DNA from: Siphonodentalium dalli | Lineage: Eukaryota > Mollusca > Scaphopoda > Gadilida > Siphonodentaliidae | DNA: 64,000 nt | Assembly (NCBI GenBank): GCA_032622095.1 | Contig: CP136062.1 | Span: forward strand, 17,363,739 to 17,427,738 | Reading direction: 5' to 3' | In this document: in pieces, positions 1 through 15,100 of the stretch | Position numbering within the stretch: the first letter of the stretch is position 1 | Layout of the letters: each line of letters opens with the position of its first letter | Notes under the pieces: generated by a model | The model's database searches: none | What the model was told of the DNA's origin: nothing | The model's input: the letters and a program-made list of their open reading frames with translations, nothing else | Translations under genes and position numbers: made by a program

Positions 1-105
1 AGTACAGACTTACTTCAGCACACGAGCAGTCAGTCATTATTCACACCGTACTGACTACAGACTTACTTCAGCACACGAGCAGTCAGTCATTATTCACACT
101 GTACT

Positions 106-3100
106 GTGTACAGACTTACTTCAGCACACGAGCAGTCGGTCATTATTCACACCATACTGAGTACATACCTACTTCAGCACACGAGCAGTCAGTCATTATT
201 CACACTGTACTGCGTACAGACATACTTCAGCACACGAGCAGTCAGTCATTATTCACACTGTACTGCGTACAGACCTACTTCAGCACACGAGCAGTCAGTC
301 ATTATTCACACTGTACTAAGTACAGACGTACTTCAGCACACGAGCAGTCTGTCATTATTCACACCATACTGAGTACAGACTTACTTCAGCACACGAGCAG
401 TCGGTTATTATTCACACTGTACTGCGTACAGACTTACTTCAGCACACGAGCAGTCGGTCATTATTCACACCGTACTGAGTACAGACCTACTTCAGCACAC
501 GAGCAGTCGGTCATTATTCACACCATACTGAGTACAGACTTACTTCAGCACACGAGCAGTCAGTCATTATTCACACCATACTGAGTACAGACTTACTTCA
601 GCACACGAGCAGTCAGTCATTATTCACACCATACTGAGTACAGACTTACTTCAGCACACGAGCAGTCAGTCATTATTCACACCATACTGAGTACAGACTT
701 ACTTCAGCACACGAGCAGTCGGTCATTATTCACACCATACTGAGTACAGACTTACTTCAGCACACGAGCAGTCGGTCATTATTCACACTGTACTGAGTAC
801 AGACTTACATCAGCACACGAGCAGTCAGTCATTATTCACACCGTACTGAGTACAGACCTACTTCAGCACACGAGCAGTCGGTCATTATTCACACCGTACT
901 GAGTACAGACTTACTTCAGCACACGAGCAGTCAGTCATTATTCACACCGTACTGAGTACAGACTTACTTCAGCACACGAGCAGTCGGTCATTATTCACAC
1001 TGTACTGAGTACAGACTTACATCAGCACACGAGCAGTCAGTCATTATTCACACCGTACTGAGTACAGACCTACTTTAGCACACGAGCAGTCGGTCATTAT
1101 TCACACCGTACTGAGTACAGACTTACTTCAGCACACGAGCAGTCAGTCATTATTCACACCTTACTGAGTACAGACTTACTTCAGCACACGAGCAGTCGGT
1201 CATTATTCACACCGTACTGAGTACAGACCTACTTCAGCACACGAGCAGTCGGTCATTATTCACACCGTACTGAGTACAGACTTACTTCAGCACACGAGCA
1301 GTCAGTCATTATCCACACCATACTGCGTACAGACCTACTTCAGCACACGAGCAGTCAGTCATTATTTACACAGTACTGAGTACAGACTTACTTCAGCACA
1401 CGAGCAGTCAGTCATTATTCACACCATACTGAGTACAGACTTACTTCAGCACACGAGCAGTCAGTCATTATTCACACCATACTGAGTACAGACTTACTTC
1501 AGCACACGAGTAGTCGGTCATTATTTACACCGTACTGAGTACAGACTTACTTCAGCACACGAGCAGTCAGTCATTATTCACACCATACTGCGTACAGACC
1601 TACTTCAGCACACGAGCAGTCGGTCATTATTTACACCGTACTGAGTACAGACTTACTTCAGCACACGAGCAGTCAGTCATTATTCACACCATACTGCGTA
1701 CAGACCTACTTCAGCACACGAGCAGTCGGTCATTATTCACACCATACTGCGTACAGACCTACTTCAGCACACGAGCAGTCGGTCATTATTTACACCGTAC
1801 TGAGTACAGACTTACTTCAGCACACGAGCAGTCAGTCATTATTCACACCATACTGCGTACAGACCTACTTCAGCACACGAGCAGTCAGTCATTATTCACA
1901 CCATACTGCGTACAGACCTACTTCAGCACACGAGCAGTCGGTCATTATTTACACCGTACTGAGTACAGACTTACTTCAGCACACGAGCAGTCAGTCATTA
2001 TTCACACCATACTGCGTACAGACCTACTTCAGCACACGAGCAGTCGGTCATTATTTACACCGTACTGAGTACAGACTTACTTCAGCACACGAGCAGTCAG
2101 TCATTATTCACACCATACTGAGTACAGACTTACTTCAGCACACGAGCAGTCAGTCATTATTCACACCATACTGAGTACAGACTTACTTCAGCACACGAGC
2201 AGTCGGTCATTATTCACACTGTACTGCGTACAGACTTACTTCAGCACACGAGCAGTCGGTCATTATTCACACCATACTGAGCACAGACTTACTTCAGCAC
2301 ACGAGCAGTCAGTCATTATTCACACCATACTGAGTACAGACTTACTTCAGCACACGAGCAGTCGGTCATTATTCACACCGTACTGAGTACAGACTTACTT
2401 CAGCACACGAGCAGTCGGTCATTATTCACACCATACTGAGTACAGACTTACTTCAGCACACGAGCAGTCGGTCATTATTCACACCATACTGAGTACAGAC
2501 TTACTTCAGCACACGAGCAGTCGGTCATTATTCACACCGTACTGAGTACAGACCTACTTCAGCACACGAGCAGACGGTCATTATTCACACCATACTGAGT
2601 ACAGACTTACTTCAGCACACGAGTAGTCAGTCATTATTCACACCATACTGAGTACAGACTTACTTCAGCACACGAGCAGTCGGTCATTATTCACACCATA
2701 CTGAGTACAGACTTACTTCAGCACACGAGCAGTCGGTCATTATTCACACCATACTGAGTACAGAATTACTTCAGCACACGAGCAGTCAGTCATTATTCAC
2801 ACCATACTGAGTACATACTTACTTCAGCACACGAGCAGTCAGTCATTATTCACACTGTACTGCGTACAGACTTACTTCAGCACACGAGCAGTCAGTCATT
2901 ATTCACACCATACTGAGTACAGACTTACTTCAGCACACGAGCAGTCGGTCATTATTCACACCATACTGAGTACAGACTTACTTCAGCACACGAGCAGTCG
3001 GTCATTATTCACACCGTACTGAGTACAGACCTACTTCAGCACACGAGTAGTCGGTCATTATTCATACCATACTGAGTACAGACTTACTTCAGCACACGAG

Positions 3101-6100
3101 CAGTCGGTCATTATTCACACCATACTGAGTACAGACTTATTTCAGCACACGAGCAGTCAGTCATTATTCACACCATACTGAGTACAGACTTACTTTAGCA
3201 CACGAGCAGTCGGTCATTATTCACACCATACTGAGTACAGACTTACTTCAGCACACGAGCAGTCAGTCATTATTCACACCATACTGAGTACAGACTTACT
3301 TCAGCACACGAGCAGTCGGTCATTATTCACACCATACTGAGTACAGACTTACTTCAGCACACGAGCAGTCAGTCATTATTCACACTGTACTGCGTACAGA
3401 CTTACTTCAGCACACGAGCAGTCGGTTATTATTCACACCATACTGAGTACAGACTTACTTCAGCACACGAGCAGTCAGTTATTATTCACACCGTACTGAG
3501 TACAGACTTACTTCAGCACACGAGCAGTCGGTCATTATTCACACCGTACTGAGTACAGACCTACTTCAGCACACGAGCAGTCGGTCATTATTCACACCTT
3601 ACTGCGTACAGACTTACTTCAGCACACGAGCAGTCGGTCATTATTCACACCATACTGAGTACAGACTTACTTCAGCACACGAGCAGTCAGTCATTATTCA
3701 CACTGTACTGAGTACAGACCTACTTCAGCACACGAGCAGTCAGTCATTATTCACACCATACTGCGTACAGACCTACTTCAGCACACGAGCAGTCAGTCAT
3801 TATTCACACTGTACTGAGTACAGACCTACTTCAGCACACGAGCAGTCGGTCATTATTCACACCATACTGTGTACAGACTTACTTCAGCACACGAGCAGTC
3901 AGTCATTATTCACACTGTACTGCGTACAGACCTACTTCAGCACACGAGCAGTCAGTCATTATTCACACCATACTGAGTACAGACTTACTTCAGCACACGA
4001 GCAGTCAGTCATTATTCACACTGTACTGCGTACAGACTTACTTCAGCACACGAGCAGTCAGTCATTATTCACACCATACTGAGTACAGACTTACTTCAGC
4101 ACACGAGCAGTCAGTCATTATTCACACTGTACTGCGTACAGTCTTACTTCAGCACACGAGCAGTCAGTCATTATTCACACTGTACTGAGTACAGACTTAC
4201 TTCAGCACACGAGCAGTCAGTCATTATTCACACCATACTGTGTACAGACTTACTTCAGCACACGAGCAGTCAGTCATTATTCACACTGTACTGCGTACAG
4301 ACCTACTTCAGCACACGAGCAGTCAGTCATTATTCACACTGTACTGAGTACAGACTTACTTCAGCACACGAGCAGTCAGTCATTATTCACACCGTACTGA
4401 GTACAGACTTCAGCACATGAGCAGTCAGTCATTATTCACACCGTACTGAGTACAGACTTACTTCAGCACACGAGCAGTCAGTCATTATTCACACCATACT
4501 GTGTACAGACTTACTTCAGCACACGAGCAGTCAGTCATTATTCACACTGTACTGCGTACAGACCTACTTCAGCACACGAGCAGTCAGTCATTATTCACAC
4601 TGTACTGAGTACAGACGTACTTCAGCACACGAGCAGTCGGTCATTATTCACACCATACTGAGTACAGACTTACTTCAGCACACGAGCAGTCGGTCATTAT
4701 TCACACCATACTGAGTACAGACGTACTTCAGCACACGAGCAGTCGGTCATTATTCACACCATACTGAGTACAGACTTACTTCAGCACACGAGCAGTCAGT
4801 CATTATTCACACCGTACTGACTACAGACTTACTTCAGCACACGAGCAGTCAGTCATTATTCACACTGTACTGTGTACAGACTTACTTCAGCACACGAGCA
4901 GTCGGTCATTATTCACACCATACTGAGTACATACCTACTTCAGCACACGAGCAGTCAGTCATTATTCACACTGTACTGCGTACAGACGTACTTCAGCACA
5001 CGAGCAGTCAGTCATTATTCACACTGTACTGCGTACAGACCTACTTCAGCACACGAGCAGTCAGTCATTATTCACACTGTACTAAGTACAGACGTACTTC
5101 AGCACACGAGCAGTCGGTCATTATTCACACCATACTGAGTACAGACTTACTTCAGCACACGAGCAGTCGGTTATTATTCACACTGTACTGCGTACAGACT
5201 TACTTCAGCACACGAGCAGTCGGTCATTATTCACACCGTACTGAGTACAGACCTACTTCAGCACACGAGCAGTCGGTCATTATTCACACCATACTGAGTA
5301 CAGACTTACTTCAGCACACGAGCAGTCAGTCATTATTCACACCATACTGAGTACAGACTTACTTCAGCACACGAGCAGTCAGTCATTATTCACACCATAC
5401 TGAGTACAGACTTACTTCAGCACACGAGCAGTCAGTCATTATTCACACCATACTGAGTACAGACTTACTTCAGCACACGAGCAGTCGGTCATTATTCACA
5501 CCATACTGAGTACAGACTTACTTCAGCACACGAGCAGTCGGTCATTATTCACACTGTACTGAGTACAGACTTACATCAGCACACGAGCAGTCAGTCATTA
5601 TTCACACCGTACTGAGTACAGACCTACTTCAGCACACGAGCAGTCGGTCATTATTCACACCGTACTGAGTACAGACTTACTTCAGCACACGAGCAGTCAG
5701 TCATTATTCACACCGTACTGAGTACAGACTTACTTCAGCACACGAGCAGTCGGTCATTATTCACACTGTACTGAGTACAGACTTACATCAGCACACGAGC
5801 AGTCAGTCATTATTCACACCGTACTGAGTACAGACCTACTTTAGCACACGAGCAGTCGGTCATTATTCACACCGTACTGAGTACAGACTTACTTCAGCAC
5901 ACGAGCAGTCAGTCATTATTCACACCTTACTGAGTACAGACTTACTTCAGCACACGAGCAGTCGGTCATTATTCACACCGTACTGAGTACAGACCTACTT
6001 CAGCACACGAGCAGTCAGTCATTATTCACACCGTACTGAGTACAGACGTACTTCAGCACACGAGCAGTCAGTCATTATTCACACCATACTGCGTACAGAC

Positions 6101-9100
6101 CTACTTCAGCACACGAGCAGTCGGTCATTATTTACACCGTACTGAGTACAGACTTACTTCAGCACACGAGCAGTCGGTCATTATTCACACCATACTGAGT
6201 ACAGACTTACTTCAGCACACGAGCAGTCAGTCATTATTCACACCATACTGAGTACAGACTTACTTCAGCACACGAGCAGTCGGTCATTATTTACACCGTA
6301 CTGAGTACAGACTTACTTCAGCACACGAGCAGTCAGTCATTATTCACACCATACTGCGTACAGACCTACTTCAGCACACGAGCAGTCGGTCATTATTTAC
6401 ACCGTACTGAGTACAGACTTACTTCAGCACACGAGCAGTCAGTCATTATTCACACCATACTGCGTACAGACCTACTTCAGCACACGAGCAGTCGGTCATT
6501 ATTCACACCATACTGCGTACAGACCTACTTCAGCACACGAGCAGTCGGTCATTATTTACACCGTACTGAGTACAGACTTACTTCAGCACACGAGCAGTCA
6601 GTCATTATTCACACCATACTGCGTACAGACCTACTTCAGCACACGAGCAGTCAGTCATTATTCACACCATACTGCGTACAGACCTACTTCAGCACACGAG
6701 CAGTCGGTCATTATTTACACCGTACTGAGTACAGACTTACTTCAGCACACGAGCAGTCAGTCATTATTCACACCATACTGCGTACAGACCTACTTCAGCA
6801 CACGAGCAGTCGGTCATTATTTACACCGTACTGAGTACAGACTTACTTCAGCACACGAGCAGTCAGTCATTATTCACACCATACTGAGTACAGACTTACT
6901 TCAGCACACGAGCAGTCAGTCATTATTCACACCATACTGAGTACAGACTTACTTCAGCACACGAGCAGTCGGTCATTATTCACACTGTACTGCGTACAGA
7001 CTTACTTCAGCACACGAGCAGTCGGTCATTATTCACACCATACTGAGCACAGACTTACTTCAGCACACGAGCAGTCAGTCATTATTCACACCATACTGAG
7101 TACAGACTTACTTCAGCACACGAGCAGTCGGTCATTATTCACACCGTACTGAGTACAGACTTACTTCAGCACACGAGCAGTCGGTCATTATTCACACCAT
7201 ACTGAGTACAGACTTACTTCAGCACACGAGCAGTCGGTCATTATTCACACCATACTGAGTACAGACTTACTTCAGCACACGAGCAGTCGGTCATTATTCA
7301 CACCGTACTGAGTACAGACCTACTTCAGCACACGAGCAGTCGGTCATTATTCACACCATACTGAGTACAGACTTACTTCAGCACACGAGCAGTCAGTCAT
7401 TATTCACACCATACTGAGTACAGACTTACTTCAGCACACGAGCAGTCGGTCATTATTCACACCATACTGAGTACAGACTTACTTCAGCACACGAGCAGTC
7501 GGTCATTATTCACACCATACTGAGTACAGAATTACTTCAGCACACGAGCAGTCAGTCATTATTCACACCATACTGAGTACAGACTTACTTCAGCACACGA
7601 GCAGTCAGTCATTATTCACACTGTACTGCGTACAGACTTACTTCAGCACACGAGCAGTCAGTCATTATTCACACTGTACTGAGTACAGACTTACTTCAGC
7701 ACACGAGCAGTCGGTCATTATTCACACCATACTGAGTACAGACTTACTTCAGCACACGAGCAGTCGGTCATTATTCACACCGTACTGACTACAGACCTAC
7801 TTCAGCACATGAGCAGTCGGTCATTATTCACACCATACTGAGTACAGACTTACTTCAGCACACGAGCAGTCGGTCATTATTCACACCATACTGAGTACAG
7901 ACTTACTTCAGCACACGAGCAGTCAGTCATTATTAACACCATACTGAGTACAGACTTACTTCAGCACACGAGCAGTCGGTCATTATTCACACCATACTGA
8001 GTACAGACTTACTTCAGCACACGAGCAGTCAGTCATTATTCACACCATACTGAGTACAGACTTACTTCAGCACACGAGCAGTCGGTCATTATTCACACCA
8101 TACTGAGTACAGACTTACTTCAGCACACGAGCAGTCAGTCATTATTCACACTGTACTGCGTACAGACTTACTTCAGCACACGAGCAGTCGGTTATTATTC
8201 ACACCATACTGAGTACAGACTTACTTCAGCACACGAGCAGTCAGTTATTATTCACACCGTACTGAGTACAGACTTACTTCAGCACACGAGCAGTCGGTCA
8301 TTATTCACACCGTACTGAGTACAGACCTACTTTAGCACACGAGCAGTCGGTCATTATTCACACCGTACTGCGTACAGACTTACTTCAGCACACGAGCAGT
8401 CGGTCATTATTCACACCATATTGAGTACAGACTTACTTCAGCACACGAGCAGTCGGTCATTATTCACACCGTACTGAGTACAGACCTACTTCAGCACACG
8501 AGCAGTCGGTCATTATTCACACCGTACTGCGTACAGACTTACTTCAGCACACGAGCAGTCGGTCATTATTCACACCATACTGAGTACAGACTTACTTCAG
8601 CACACGAGCAGTCAGTCATTATTCACACCGTACTGAGTACAGACCTACTTCAGCACACGAGCAGTCGGTCATTATTCATACTGTACTGAGTACAGACTTA
8701 CTTCAGCACACGAGCAGTCAGTCATTATTCACACCATACTGTGTACAGACTTACTTCAGCACACGAGCAGTCAGTCATTATTCACACTGTACTGCGTACA
8801 GACCTACTTCAGCACACGAGCAGTCAGTCATTATTCACACTGTACTGAGTACAGACGTACTTCAGCACACGAGCAGTCGGTCATTATTCACACCATACTG
8901 AGTACAGACTTACTTCAGCACACGAGCAGTCGGTCATTATTCACACCATACTGAGTACAGACGTACTTCAGCACACGAGCAGTCGGTCATTATTCACACC
9001 ATACTGAGTACAGACTTACTTCAGCACACGAGCAGTCAGTCATTATTCACACCGTACTGACTACAGACTTACTTCAGCACACGAGCAGTCAGTCATTATT

Positions 9101-12100
9101 CACACTGTACTGTGTACAGACTTACTTCAGCACACGAGCAGTCGGTCATTATTCACACCATACTGAGTACATACCTACTTCAGCACACGAGCAGTCAGTC
9201 ATTATTCACACTGTACTGCGTACAGACGTACTTCAGCACACGAGCAGTCAGTCATTATTCACACTGTACTGCGTACAGACCTACTTCAGCACACGAGCAG
9301 TCAGTCATTATTCACACTGTACTAAGTACAGACGTACTTCAGCACACGAGCAGTCGGTCATTATTCACACCATACTGAGTACAGACTTACTTCAGCACAC
9401 GAGCAGTCGGTTATTATTCACACTGTACTGCGTACAGACTTACTTCAGCACACGAGCAGTCGGTCATTATTCACACCATACTGAGTACAGACTTACTTCA
9501 GCACACGAGCAGTCGGTCATTATTCACACCATACTGAGTACAGAATTACTTCAGCACACGAGCAGTCAGTCATTATTCACACCATACTGAGTACAGACTT
9601 ACTTCAGCACACGAGCAGTCAGTCATTATTCACACTGTACTGCGTACAGACTTACTTCAGCACACGAGCAGTCAGTCATTATTCACACTGTACTGAGTAC
9701 AGACTTACTTCAGCACACGAGCAGTCGGTCATTATTCACACCATACTGAGTACAGACTTACTTCAGCACACGAGCAGTCGGTCATTATTCACACCGTACT
9801 GACTACAGACCTACTTCAGCACATGAGCAGTCGGTCATTATTCACACCATACTGAGTACAGACTTACTTCAGCACACGAGCAGTCGGTCATTATTCACAC
9901 CATACTGAGTACAGACTTACTTCAGCACACGAGCAGTCAGTCATTATTAACACCATACTGAGTACAGACTTACTTCAGCACACGAGCAGTCGGTCATTAT
10001 TCACACCATACTGAGTACAGACTTACTTCAGCACACGAGCAGTCAGTCATTATTCACACCATACTGAGTACAGACTTACTTCAGCACACGAGCAGTCGGT
10101 CATTATTCACACCATACTGAGTACAGACTTACTTCAGCACACGAGCAGTCAGTCATTATTCACACTGTACTGCGTACAGACTTACTTCAGCACACGAGCA
10201 GTCGGTTATTATTCACACCATACTGAGTACAGACTTACTTCAGCACACGAGCAGTCAGTTATTATTCACACCGTACTGAGTACAGACTTACTTCAGCACA
10301 CGAGCAGTCGGTCATTATTCACACCGTACTGAGTACAGACCTACTTTAGCACACGAGCAGTCGGTCATTATTCACACCGTACTGCGTACAGACTTACTTC
10401 AGCACACGAGCAGTCGGTCATTATTCACACCATATTGAGTACAGACTTACTTCAGCACACGAGCAGTCGGTCATTATTCACACCGTACTGAGTACAGACC
10501 TACTTCAGCACACGAGCAGTCGGTCATTATTCACACCGTACTGCGTACAGACTTACTTCAGCACACGAGCAGTCGGTCATTATTCACACCATACTGAGTA
10601 CAGACTTACTTCAGCACACGAGCAGTCAGTCATTATTCACACCGTACTGAGTACAGACCTACTTCAGCACACGAGCAGTCGGTCATTATTCACACTGTAC
10701 TGAGTACAGACTTACTTCAGCACACGAGCAGTCAGTCATTATTCACACCATACTGTGTACAGACTTACTTCAGCACACGAGCAGTCAGTCATTATTCACA
10801 CTGTACTGCGTACAGACCTACTTCAGCACACGAGCAGTCAGTCATTATTCACACTGTACTGAGTACAGACGTACTTCAGCACACGAGCAGTCGGTCATTA
10901 TTCACACCATACTGAGTACAGACTTACTTCAGCACACGAGCAGTCGGTCATTATTCACACCATACTGAGTACAGACGTACTTCAGCACACGAGCAGTCGG
11001 TCATTATTCACACCATACTGAGTACAGACTTACTTCAGCACACGAGCAGTCAGTCATTATTCACACCGTACTGACTACAGACTTACTTCAGCACACGAGC
11101 AGTCAGTCATTATTCACACTGTACTGTGTACAGACTTACTTCAGCACACGAGCAGTCGGTCATTATTCACACCATACTGAGTACATACCTACTTCAGCAC
11201 ACGAGCAGTCAGTCATTATTCACACTGTACTGCGTACAGACGTACTTCAGCACACGAGCAGTCAGTCATTATTCACACTGTACTGCGTACAGACCTACTT
11301 CAGCACACGAGCAGTCAGTCATTATTCACACTGTACTAAGTACAGACGTACTTCAGCACACGAGCAGTCGGTCATTATTCACACCATACTGAGTACAGAC
11401 TTACTTCAGCACACGAGCAGTCGGTTATTATTCACACTGTACTGCGTACAGACTTACTTCAGCACACGAGCAGTCGGTCATTATTCACACCGTACTGAGT
11501 ACAGACCTACTTCAGCACACGAGCAGTCGGTCATTATTCACACCATACTGAGTACAGACTTACTTCAGCACACGAGCAGTCAGTCATTATTCACACCATA
11601 CTGAGTACAGACTTACTTCAGCACACGAGCAGTCAGTCATTATTCACACCATACTGAGTACAGACTTACTTCAGCACACGAGCAGTCAGTCATTATTCAC
11701 ACCATACTGAGTACAGACTTACTTCAGCACACGAGCAGTCGGTCATTATTCACACCATACTGAGTACAGACTTACTTCAGCACACGAGCAGTCGGTCATT
11801 ATTCACACTGTACTGAGTACAGACTTACATCAGCACACGAGCAGTCAGTCATTATTCACACCGTACTGAGTACAGACCTACTTCAGCACACGAGCAGTCG
11901 GTCATTATTCACACCGTACTGAGTACAGACTTACTTCAGCACACGAGCAGTCAGTCATTATTCACACCGTACTGAGTACAGACTTACTTCAGCACACGAG
12001 CAGTCGGTCATTATTCACACTGTACTGAGTACAGACTTACATCAGCACACGAGCAGTCAGTCATTATTCACACCGTACTGAGTACAGACCTACTTTAGCA

Positions 12101-15100
12101 CACGAGCAGTCGGTCATTATTCACACCGTACTGAGTACAGACTTACTTCAGCACACGAGCAGTCAGTCATTATTCACACCTTACTGAGTACAGACTTACT
12201 TCAGCACACGAGCAGTCGGTCATTATTCACACCGTACTGAGTACAGACCTACTTCAGCACACGAGCAGTCAGTCATTATTCACACCGTACTGAGTACAGA
12301 CTTACTTCAGCACACGAGCAGTCAGTCATTATTCACACCATACTGCGTACAGACCTACTTCAGCACACGAGCAGTCGGTCATTATTTACACCGTACTGAG
12401 TACAGACTTACTTCAGCACACGAGCAGTCAGTCATTATTCACACCATACTGAGTACAGACTTACTTCAGCACACGAGCAGTCAGTCATTATTCACACCAT
12501 ACTGAGTACAGACTTACTTCAGCACACGAGCAGTCGGTCATTAATTACACCGTACTGAGTACAGACTTACTTCAGCACACGAGCAGTCAGTCATTATTCA
12601 CACCATACTGCGTACAGACCTACTTCAGCACACGAGCAGTCGGTCATTATTTACACCGTACTGAGTACAGACTTACTTCAGCACACGAGCAGTCAGTCAT
12701 TATTCACACCATACTGCGTACAGACCTACTTCAGCACACGAGCAGTCGGTCATTATTCACACCATACTGCGTACAGACCTACTTCAGCACACGAGCAGTC
12801 GGTCATTATTTACACCGTACTGAGTACAGACTTACTTCAGCACACGAGCAGTCAGTCATTATTCACACCATACTGCGTACAGACCTACTTCAGCACACGA
12901 GCAGTCAGTCAGTATTCACACCATACTGCGTACAGACCTACTTCAGCACACGAGCAGTCGGTCATTATTTACACCGTACTGAGTACAGACTTACTTCAGC
13001 ACACGAGCAGTCAGTCATTATTCACACCATACTGCGTACAGACCTACTTCAGCACACGAGCAGTCGGTCATTATTTACACCGTACTGAGTACAGACTTAC
13101 TTCAGCACACGAGCAGTCAGTCATTATTCACACCATACTGAGTACAGACTTACTTCAGCACACGAGCAGTCAGTCATTTTTCACACCATACTGAGTACAG
13201 ACTTACTTCAGCACACGAGCAGTCGGTCATTATTCACACTGTACTGCGTACAGACTTACTTCAGCACACGAGCAGTCGGTCATTATTCACACCATACTGA
13301 GTACAGACTTACTTCAGCACACGAGCAGTCAGTCATTATTCACACCATACTGAGTACAGACTTACTTCAGCACACGAGCAGTCGGTCATTATTCACACCG
13401 TACTGAGTACAGACTTACTTCAGCACACGAGCAGTCGGTCATTATTCACACCATACTGAGTACAGACTTACTTCAGCACACGAGCAGTCGGTCATTATTC
13501 ACACCATACTGAGTACAGACTTACTTCAGCACACGAGCAGTCGGTCATTATTCACACCGTACCGAGTACAGACCTACTTCAGCACACGAGCAGTCGGTCA
13601 TTATTCACACCATACTGAGTACAGACTTACTTCAGCACACGAGCAGTCAGTCATTATTCACACCATACTGAGTACAGACTTACTTCAGCACACGAGCAGT
13701 CGGTCATTATTCACACCATACCGAGTACAGACTTACTTCAGCACACGAGCAGTCGGTCATTATTCACACCATACTGAGTACAGAATTACTTCAGCACACG
13801 AGCAGTCAGTCATTATTCACACCATACTGAGTACAGACTTACTTCAGCACACGAGCAGTCAGTCATTATTCACACTGTACTGCGTACAGACTTACTTCAG
13901 CACACGAGCAGTCAGTCATTATTCACACTGTACTGCGTACAGACTTACTTCAGCACACGAGCAGTCGGTCATTATTCACACCATACTGAGTACAGACTTA
14001 CTTCAGCACACGAGCAGTCGGTCATTATTCACACCGTACTGACTACAGACCTACTTCAGCACACGAGCAGTCGGTCATTATTCACACCATACTGAGTACA
14101 GACTTACTTCAGCACACGAGCAGTCGGTCATTATTCACACCATACTGAGTACAGACTTACTTCAGCACACGAGCAGTCAGTCATTATTCACACCATACTG
14201 AGTACAGACTTACTTCAGCACACGAGCAGTCGGTCATTATTCACACCATACTGAGTACAGACTTACTTCAGCACACGAGCAGTCAGTCATTATTCACACC
14301 GTACTGCGTACAGATTTACTTCAGCACACGAGCAGTCGGTTATTATTCACACCATACTGAGTACAGACTTACTTCAGCACACGAGCAGTCGGTCATTATT
14401 CACACCGTACTGACTACAGACCTACTTCAGCACACGAGCAGTCGGTCATTATTCACACCATACTGAGTACAGACTTACTTCAGCACACGAGCAGTCGGTC
14501 ATTATTCACACCGTACTGAGTACAGACCTACTTCAGCACACGAGCAGTCGGTCATTATTCACACCGTACTGAGTACAGACTTACTTCAGCACACGAGCAG
14601 TCGGTTATTATTCACACCATACTGAGTACAGACTTACTTCAGCACACGAGCAGTCGGTTATTATTCACACCATACTGAGTACAGACTTACTTCAGCACAC
14701 TAGCAGTCAGTCATTATTCACACCATACTGAGTACAGACTTACTTCAGCACACGAGCAGTCAGTCATTATTCACACCATACTGAGTACAGACTTACTTCA
14801 GCACACGAGCAGTCGGTCATTATTCACACTGTACTGAGTACAGACTTACATCAGCACACGAGCAGTCAGTCATTATTCACACCATACTGAGTACAGACTT
14901 ACTTCAGCACACGAGCAGTCAGTCATTTTTCACACCATACTGAGTACAGACTTACTTCAGCACACGAGCAGTCGGTCATTATTCACACTGTACTGCGTAC
15001 AGACTTACTTCAGCACACGAGCAGTCGGTCATTATTCACACCATACTGAGCACAGACTTACTTCAGCACACGAGCAGTCAGTCATTATTCACACCATACT

